A DNA stretch of 64,000 bases from positions 60,156,540 through 60,220,539 of the forward strand of contig CM055095.1 in assembly GCA_029204225.1 (NCBI GenBank). Direction: 5' to 3'. Source of the DNA: Diphasiastrum complanatum (taxonomy: Eukaryota; Streptophyta; Lycopodiopsida; Lycopodiales; Lycopodiaceae). A program made the position numbers and the translations under genes. Below are positions 56,331 through 64,000 of the stretch, piece after piece. The notes beneath the pieces were generated by a model. The model saw nothing but the letters and a program-made list of their open reading frames with translations. It had not been told where the DNA came from and searched no databases. Position 1 is the first letter of the stretch, and every line of letters starts with the position of its first letter.

Positions 56331-56786
56331 GTTATGCAAAACTATCCCTCTTTCAACAATCTGACTTCTGATATCTATCCTACAAACAATGAATTTCAAG
56401 TGACCTATCTCTTGCAATCTGCAATCTGTCTTCAGCAACCAACATCATTAATTTTGCAGCAAACTAGTGAACCCTGCAGTATGCTCTAGCAGCAAATCTT
56501 GTAATAATAAAAGAATCATTGTTCTTATAATCTATAATTATGTACGGGTGCTCTCCAACAATCTCTCACAACGATAAGATTTCTAGATCTAGTTTTCATA
56601 TCTGATTTCCTATTTGATTTTAGCTACATCTAATCTGAAAATTTACAGGAAACATTTGAAACAAATTTCAGTGAATTAACATGTTTTGACACTTTTGTAA
56701 GAGAGAGAGATTTTGCTACCCGAAGGAGGAAAAGAGAGAGAGAGACAGACAGAGAGAGCTCGTCCACGCAAGAGATTTTGATACGC

Positions 56787-56844
<58 letters not shown>

Positions 56845-57046
56845 CACTTTCATGTAAATCACTTACATGAACCACTAAGTGAAATATTTCCTAACATAGG
56901 AGATTTAAAGTTAAAGAGAATAATAATAATTATAGTCTGAAATTATTCACCACTTTGGCGAGATACTTCATAAGCTTCCAAGTGCAACTATCCTTAGAAT
57001 GCAATTCTAGGATATGATAATTTACTCAACTAGAATCTCTAGGAGA
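56331..57046. other. AT-rich, no gene seen; GA tracts
   Basis: Only (GA)n at about 56699-56760 and 56791-56841 stands out. Confidence 0.6.
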
Positions 57047-58905
57047 ATCAGTAAGATATAGAATGATTAAAACTCAACTCTATGTATCCCAGATACTCTT
57101 TTGAGTTAAATGCTCCTATTCATAGCACCAAATACAAGAAAATAGCATTCATTCATCTCAATAGCTTGTTTGCCTCTTATGATAACTGGAGATCCAATCA
57201 AATGAAGAACTGTACTCAAGCATCTGCAGACCATAAACTGTAGTAGAATAGCATCCACTAGATAAATTAAATTCTCCACAAGTAAAATACTTATCTTGTG
57301 AGAATCTCTGTGAGATCCATAGGTTCTCAATAATACTGGAGTAAAGATATTCAAAATACTGATATGAATTCTTACTCAATTAATAGACCAAGATTTAATC
57401 GTCACACTTAAAAACCATTACAATTCCTTACAGTCCTCTGACAATAATTAACTATCTATTTATGATCCGTCAATCATAAATATTTAGATTCATATTTATG
57501 ATTGACGGATCATAAATAGATAGTTATGATTCGTCAATCATAGTTTTCTGGAATCCCAAAACCATACTTAATCATTGATAGGATACTGGGGTATATGTCC
57601 ACTTAACCCAGGAAAAATAAGAATTATTCCAAAATCTTTCCACTAAGAAAATACTGGAGTTAGGAATATTCTTCAAATAGGATTCTTTAACTGAAGTGAA
57701 AGATTCAAGCTCTATAAACCACTAATAATTAGAGACTGAACGCATACCAAAATGACAATCATCTTCAACTACAAAAAACTTTAGATTACAATCCAGAATC
57801 ACATCTAGATACCCAAAGTCTTGCTAAATATCAATTCAGTTATTATTCTTGGATCCATTATGATTTGTTATCCAATTGAGCTCTCTGGGATACAATCACT
57901 AATGAGCTAAGTCCCTTCCTTAACTAAAGAATACTCTATCCCAAGAATACTGTATATCCAATGCACACAATTTTAACTGATGAACCCAAATGATTCACTA
58001 ATCATGCGTCTTACAAGCAATATAATTCAAAACCATTAGTTTCCGGTGAATCCACATCACACTGATTGTTTTACCAATTAACTTTATTCTGGAGTAATCA
58101 ACTACTCAAGTTAATTGCCAATGATTCAGAAATCTCAAATGTCTAGGTTCAGATCTTAATTATACTAGTATGACACCACATTTAGATCCTCATTCAAACC
58201 ATTTATAAGTTAATCCATAAATCTTCAACCCAAAGGTTTGTTAACTCTGCATGTATCTATCAAAACAATACTTGATCACATATTTATGTTCACCGACTAG
58301 GTTAAGTGCACCAAATAACACTAGTAACCAGGAATACACACTAGATTCATACAAGATTAATCGTGCACATATGTGAATAATCTCACTATGACCCAGTACA
58401 TAAACACATTTTTATCTGGCAGATTCCACCAGAACCCACATATGTTACTCACATATCTTACTGAGATCTTGTAACTTGGCTATAAAATAATTTCTATTCC
58501 TCATGAGTAAATAATTTCTATTCTTCATTGTTCTTTGATTACATTTGTTTACTCACTCTAATTAGAACACGGACGTCTATGACTTAGTTTCTGATTAGAC
58601 GATGGTTGTCTCTGACGCCTGAGGAACTCGCGTTATCACACTGCTCTTTCAATCTATTTCAGAACTAAACTTCTGACTAAATTCATTTTTTAGTAATATC
58701 ACACACAAACCATCTCTTGTGAGTATGAATTGATTTATAAGATCCTGTTGGGCAATAGAACACTTAAGTTGTGATTATACTTAGCATAAATATTCTATTA
58801 GACTGTTTTTGCATCTAGAAGCCCATTGTAACGGGAGAGCTGTTTCACAAATATTCTTGCTCTCTTCTCCGTTCATTTTTTCCATCCTTACATCGTCCCA
58901 TCAGA
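57047..58905 (+). repeat. Copia D 5' region / probable LTR (copy D2)
   Basis: A near-identical copy of 5341-7198, ending CCCATCA. It carries the perfect 34-bp-arm palindrome at 57450-57525. Confidence 0.65.
57450..57525. repeat. Perfect 34-bp inverted repeat (hairpin), D2
   Basis: Arms 57450-57483 and 57492-57525 match perfectly around the loop TTAGATTC. Confidence 0.92.
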
Positions 58906-58906
58906 T

Positions 58907-58918
58907 TGGTATCAGAGC
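58907..58918 (+). promoter_or_regulatory. Primer binding site, initiator tRNA-Met (D2)
   Basis: TGGTATCAGAGC after the probable LTR end, equivalent to 7202-7213. Confidence 0.85.
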
Positions 58919-58972
58919 ATAGACTCATATAAATTGAAAGACTAAGTTTGTTCTATTTCTATTATTGTTAAC

Positions 58973-61900
58973 ATGTCTCATATTGGTAACTCTTCGTCTT
59001 CATCATCCAACGAGGCTAGAATTATTGACAAGTTCAATGGCTCTAATTTCTATATCTGAAAGTTAGAACTCCAGATGATGATGATAGATAGAGATCTTTG
59101 GGATGTAGTAGAAGGTGCTGACCTAAATTCAGAAGATAGTGATCAAGCAAAGGCATGGAAGATCAAAGATCAGAAGGCCTTAGCATGTATCACACTCAAT
59201 CTGGTCGAGTTCCAAATATCCCATGTTACCACATGCAAAACCTCTAAGGATGCACTAGATTGTTATCAAATCTCTATGAGACTCATCATGTAACCACTAG
59301 ATAATATCTTAGAAGGAAGTTCTTTACACTTAGCATGTCAAATTCTACTACCATCACTTCTCACATCAACAGCTTTAAATCTTTAATGGATCAGTTATCA
59401 GTTGTAGGATGTGCTATTCAAGATGATGATGTTGTTATGACTTTGCTTTCTTCTCTTGTAAAGTTGTATGAACACTTTGTGGTGACGATCTCCACACAAC
59501 CCGACCTCACTCTTCAAAAGGTGGACGGTCATCTTCTTCAAGAAGAAATGTGGAGAAAGACCATCGACCTATCCATCAAAGACAAATCGATGGCCCTGTA
59601 TACCAACAAGAAAGACTACTCCAAGGAAAAGAATCAAGTGCAGCAGCAACAGTAGAAGCCTCGCGCTCAAGGAAAGAATAGTGGATCGGGCAAAAAGCTT
59701 TTCTGCAGATATTGCAAGAGAGGCAATCACGACATCAAAGAGTGTCGTATCTGCATCTACAACGAGACAAAGAAGCAACAACAGTAGCAGCCAGATTCTT
59801 CCAATGCGACGGAATTTAAGGAGCAAGATACACACCTGTTAATGGCTCGCAATAGTGGCAACAAAGACCACGATAGCTGGTACCTGGACAGCGCTGCTAC
59901 TCAACACATGACCTCTTGCAAGGGATGGTTTACCGAGTATGAAGCTTACATCAGAGATCAATTCCTCTACCTTGGAGATTCAAGCACCATATGCGTTGAA
60001 GGCAAAGGGATAGTCAAGATCACATTCAACAAAGATCTATCTATTTGTGTTTCCAACGTCCTTGACATTCCTCAACTATCAAAGAACCTGTATGAACACT
60101 TTGTGGTGATGATCTCCACACAACCCGACCTCACTCTTCAAAAGGTGGTCGGTCATATTCTTCAAGAAGAAATGTGGAGAAAGACCATCGACCTATCCAT
60201 CAAAGACAACCAAGAAGAAAGACTACTCCAAGGAAAAGAATCAAGTGCAGCAACAACAGTAGAAGCCTCGCACTCAAGGAAAGAATAGTGGATCGGGCAA
60301 AAAGCTTTTCTGCAGATATTGCAAGAGAGGCAATCACGACAACAAAGAGTGTCGTATCTGCATCTACAACGAGACAAAGAAGCAACAACAGCAGCAGCCA
60401 GATTCTTCCAATGCGATGGAATTCAAAGAGCAAGATACACACCTGTTAATGGCTCGCAATAGTGGCAACAAAGACCACGATAGCTGGTACCTGGACAACG
60501 CTGCTACTCAACACATGACCTCTTGCAAGGAATGGTTTACCGAGTATGAAGCTTACAGCAGAGATCAATTCCTCTACCATATGCGTTGAAGGCAAAGGGA
60601 TAGTCAAGATCACATTCAACAAAGATCTATCTATTTGTGTTTCCAACGTCCTTGACATTCCTCAACTATCAAAGAACCTGTTACCAAGCTCTAAGATAAC
60701 TAATGAGGGATACACTATTACTTTCTCATATGAGTAATGTATAATCTTCGATGAAGATTAGACTACTCTGACTACATGCACTAGAGTCGGAAATCTTTAT
60801 CACTTTCATAGATGATTATTCTAGATGGTCTACAGTCATGCTCATTAAGCACAAATCTGAAGCCTTTGAATGCTTCAAGAGATTCAAGGCCATGGCTGAG
60901 ACACAAATGTCTACGAAAGTGAAAGCACTCCAAACTAATGGTGGTGAGAAATACCTCTCTAGCGAGATGCCCGACTACATTGCTGAACATGGTATTAGAA
61001 TACAATTCACCACTTCCTATTCGCATCAATAGAATGAAATTGCAGAAAGGAAGAACCAAACTTTTTTCAACTCAGCCAGATCCATGCTACATCAATCACA
61101 TCTACTTGTGAAGTTCTGGGCAGAAGCTACTGCCTTAGCCTGTTACTTACAGAACGGATCTAGCACCAACGTCGTGAACAACAAAACTCCTTATATGAAG
61201 ATTGTCATGGACACAAGCCTAGTGTCAGCCATTTAAAAATCTTTGGTTGTATATGTTCTGTTCACATTTCTAAATAGCTTAGGAAGAAGCTGGATCATAA
61301 AACAAATATGTATTTTCATTGGCTATCTTGATAAACATAAGGCTTACAAAGTTTATGATCCATTCACCAATGTAGTATTTGTCTCTAGGGACGTAATATT
61401 TCAAGAACATATATACTATGATTTCAAACAACCATCGATAAACAATGTTATGTCATTTCATCCTATTTTATGTAGCATGGATTCTTCCAATGTTGATGTT
61501 CCTTCTATAGAACTTGTAGCTACAGCTACAGAAGCCAAGCAGCTGATAATACTTGTCATCAAACTAGACCAAGCCAGCTTGAGCAGATCTGGAGAACTTC
61601 AAGAAGAAGCATCATCACATCGTGGTCAGCCAAACGTTCGCAGATCCTCACAGACTCGGACAGTTCTTGAGAGGTACACACCTCAATCATTCTGGACTTC
61701 ATCAAAAGAACCAAAGAGCCTAGCCAAAGAAATTAACTCCAAGGATGCTATGAAGTGGCAAGAAGCTATGGAAAGCGAGTACAACTCACTTTTCACAAAC
61801 CAGACCTGGACATTGGTCGACTTCCCCACTCACAAGAGAGTTATTGACAACAAGTGAATCTTCGAGAAGAAGATCAACTCTGATGATTCCATTGGTAAAT

Positions 61901-62490
61901 GGAAAGCGTGGCTAGTGGCTAAATGATTCACTCAAGTCCAAGGATTGGATTATCAAGAACTTTTCAGTCCTATCATCAAGATGCAGTCAATCAGGACTCT
62001 AATTGCATTAGATCTCTAAATGCACAAAATGGATGTCAAGACAACATTCTCAATGACAACGTCGAAGAGGAGCTGTAAACCTTCCAACCAGAAGAATTCG
62101 AAGTCAAAGGCCAAGTGCACAAAGTGTGCAAGCTGCACAAAGAAATCTACAGTCTGAAATAGGTCGCAAGAGCATGGTTCGATAGAATCAACTCTTATCT
62201 CATTCAATTGGGATTTTCAAACAATTCAGCTAACTGTAATGTTTATTCGAAGCATATAGACACCACTTCAGTTCAAATAGGTCTTTATATAGATGATGCG
62301 TTTATTTTGTCTAACGACACTTCTCTTCTACACACTACTAAGAGTGATTTGTAAAAGAAATTTGACATGACTGATTTAGGACCTGTCCATTCTTTGCTAG
62401 GAATTTACATTACTAGAAATAGACTTCATAAGAAGATCTATCTTAGGCAACAAACATATGTAAAAGACATTTTAGAAAGATTTCATATGT
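58973..62490 (+). pseudogene. Copia D2 gag-pol with internal duplication, 3' truncated
   Basis: Same domain order as D1: gag, CCHC knuckle (FCRYCKRGNHDIKEC), protease (WYLDSAATQHMT), integrase pieces, linker and RT with YIDD near 62295. A 624-bp tandem duplication (59467-60090 and 60091 onward) repeats the gag end, knuckle and protease. The second copy has its own small deletions but keeps Gln codons that are stops in the first. A TGA replaces Trp near 59058, and a frameshift lies near 59265. The longest open part (61243-61857) covers the integrase tail and linker. It ends in the RT connection at about 62490, cut by the minus-strand transcription unit. Confidence 0.85.
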
Positions 62491-62612
62491 ACCTTACCCC
62501 TAATGTCCATGATGATGGAACAGTCCTCATCAAGGTCATAGAAAATATTCGTGGATTCCTTCGACGACATCTCCGTCAAAACTAATCCACGATCTTGTTG
62601 ATTGGATTCTCC

Positions 62613-62771
62613 TTAGGAAAGACAAAGGGCTTTCATCCTTTGCCTTTCCTCGGGAGATAGCATAGTATAAAAATCTCGCACTCGATCAGAATCTGATACC
62701 GAGGCTTGTCCTCTTCCACCGAAAGAGAATCTTGGCCTCCTCCTTGATGCTCCGCTACCACTAGTAGACAT
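62613..62771 (-). CDS. Short ORF at the start of a minus-strand transcription unit
   Basis: ATG at 62769-62771 opens 52 codons: a Gly/Ser/Arg-rich start (MSTSGSGASRRRPRFSFGGR) and a SPEERQRMKALCLS end. The stop TAA lies at 62613-62615. Upstream on the same strand is a leader of about 550 bp with (GA)n and (GT)n tracts and a TATA-like box near 63327-63337. Below the stop, a second ATG-led frame (DLDEDCSIIMDIRGK) ends at a GTAAGG donor-like site near 62500, where copia D2 breaks off. It may be the first exon of a gene disrupted by D2 or of an unknown element. No family is recognised. Confidence 0.4.
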   Translation of the reverse strand: MSTSGSGASRRRPRFSFGGRGQASVSDSDRVRDFYTMLSPEERQRMKALCLS

Positions 62772-62835
62772 GACTATTGAGAGAAAGATATGAAGTTGTG
62801 AAAAGAACTTTGGAAAGATATCAAATGTGAAAAAT

Positions 62836-63345
<510 letters not shown>

Positions 63346-63949
63346 GATTTCAAGTGTCATGTGGCTCTACCACGCAATTTGTTTTTGCCTAGAAATATGT
63401 GATTACGTCTTGGAAGGTGTCATATAGCGAGTGGTTTGTCAAAGAGACAAATTATGGAACTAAAAAAGTGATTTGACTCTTATTTTATAAATTTTTTTGA
63501 GCACAAAAGCATGTGGGTGATATGACATATTTTTAAGCATGAATATTTGAGGACAAAAGCATGTGATTGATATGACATATTTTGGGTACAAGAGGACCAT
63601 GTTTTCTTTGAAGATTTTGATGATTTTTTAAAAAGGACAAATGAGTATTAATTATACTTTGATTTGATATAAGACAAGTAGATGATTTGATATGGTTGGT
63701 ACAAAAACCATATGTTTAAGAAAATTTTGTGATTTAAAATGACAAATGTAAATATGTGGTTTGATGTCGCATATAAGTTGTGGACATTATTTAGTTTATA
63801 AAGTATTAATTAGTTTGTTATATATGTGTCCCTTAAAAATCCGTTCCGACCCTTTTGGGTCAGAACGTTTTTTTAAATAGTAAAAAAACATGTGTTAAGC
63901 TGGGCGCAATCTTCCTTCTTCTTTGTAATACACTAAGGGATGCTAGATA
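63346..63949. other. AT-rich, no gene seen; short hairpin
   Basis: A GTTCCGACCC-TTTT-GGGTCAGAAC hairpin at about 63843-63867 is followed by a T run. Two near-repeats of GCACAAAAGCATGTG(G/A)(G/T)TGATATGACATATTTT occur at about 63500 and 63555. Confidence 0.45.
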
Positions 63950-64000
63950 TACTACTACTTCCATTAAGTGTCATGAAACTTGGTTCTTCAGCTCCACAAT
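63950..64000 (-). pseudogene. Third copy of the CACTA-linked unknown ORF (edge)
   Basis: The last ~35 bases (AAGTGTCATGAAACTTGG, then TCTTCAGCTCCACAA) match 3962-3998, encoding CGAE(D/E)xSFMTL on the minus strand. The rest lies outside the window. Confidence 0.7.

Noticed and set aside
63843-63867. Hairpin followed by T run as a terminator or Helitron end
   Set aside because: There is no CTRR terminus or matching 5' TC end, and such terminators do not apply to plant nuclear genes.

Overview
This window looks like a nuclear segment of a land plant with a very repeat-rich genome. The signs are copia and Ty3/gypsy LTR retrotransposons primed by plant-type tRNAs (initiator Met and Asp), a CACTA-type transposase remnant, plant F-box and NIF-phosphatase-like coding sequence, spliceosomal intron borders and many long (GA)n/(CT)n tracts. 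The F-box protein and the Ty3 integrase style suggest a seed-free plant (fern, moss or lycophyte), but the sequence alone does not settle that. No bacterial features, rRNA, tRNA gene or CRISPR array was seen.

Layout. 1-2123: minus-strand Ty3 gag fragment and its LTR, with a copia solo LTR inserted 2 bp from the LTR end. 2124-5330: degenerate repeats, a Ty3 integrase/LTR fragment and a CACTA DUF4216 remnant with an unknown ORF, all on the minus strand. 5341-10265: decayed copia 'D1'. 11658-13109: an intact single-exon F-box/kelch-like gene (minus), the best host gene here. 13110-15743: GA-rich tandem duplications carrying MITE-like elements. 15821-15998: a possible Tudor-like exon. 17200-18360: minisatellite and degenerate satellite DNA.

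18366-40520 is a nest of insertions. An old copia RT gene is cut in two by a minus-strand Ty3-type element (LTRs 18491-19245 and 38981-40133, duplication GCACA). That element contains (a) a young, nearly complete Ty3 element at 22282-31139 (LTRs about 99% alike, duplication TGGTG, gag, pol and an extra 3' ORF) and (b) a second copia, 'B'. Copia B now exists as two divergent halves (31908-about 35424 minus, 36024-about 38517 plus), whose outer flanks still carry matching TTCAA duplications, so an inversion probably broke it.

40608-46720 holds LTR debris, a long foldback element (43563-44482) and sequence without genes. 46727-48066 (minus) is a decayed NIF/FCP1-like phosphatase pseudogene. 48071-50660 is an inverted copy of the 2.3-4.8 kb CACTA/Ty3 block. 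50669-53958 is copia 'C', which shares with copia B an unrecognised ORF lying where RT should be. 54681-55791 is an F-box pseudogene, 57047-62490 a second decayed copia 'D2', and 62613-63340 the start of a minus-strand transcription unit with a TATA-like box. A third copy of the CACTA-linked ORF begins at the right edge.

The only coding units that look intact are the F-box gene, the Ty3 pol and ORF3, and the short 62.6 kb ORF. Everything else is mobile-element sequence in various states of decay. The best leads for something undescribed are the shared RT-position ORF of the copia B/C family, ORF3 of the young Ty3 element, and the repeated unknown ORF attached to the CACTA remnant.
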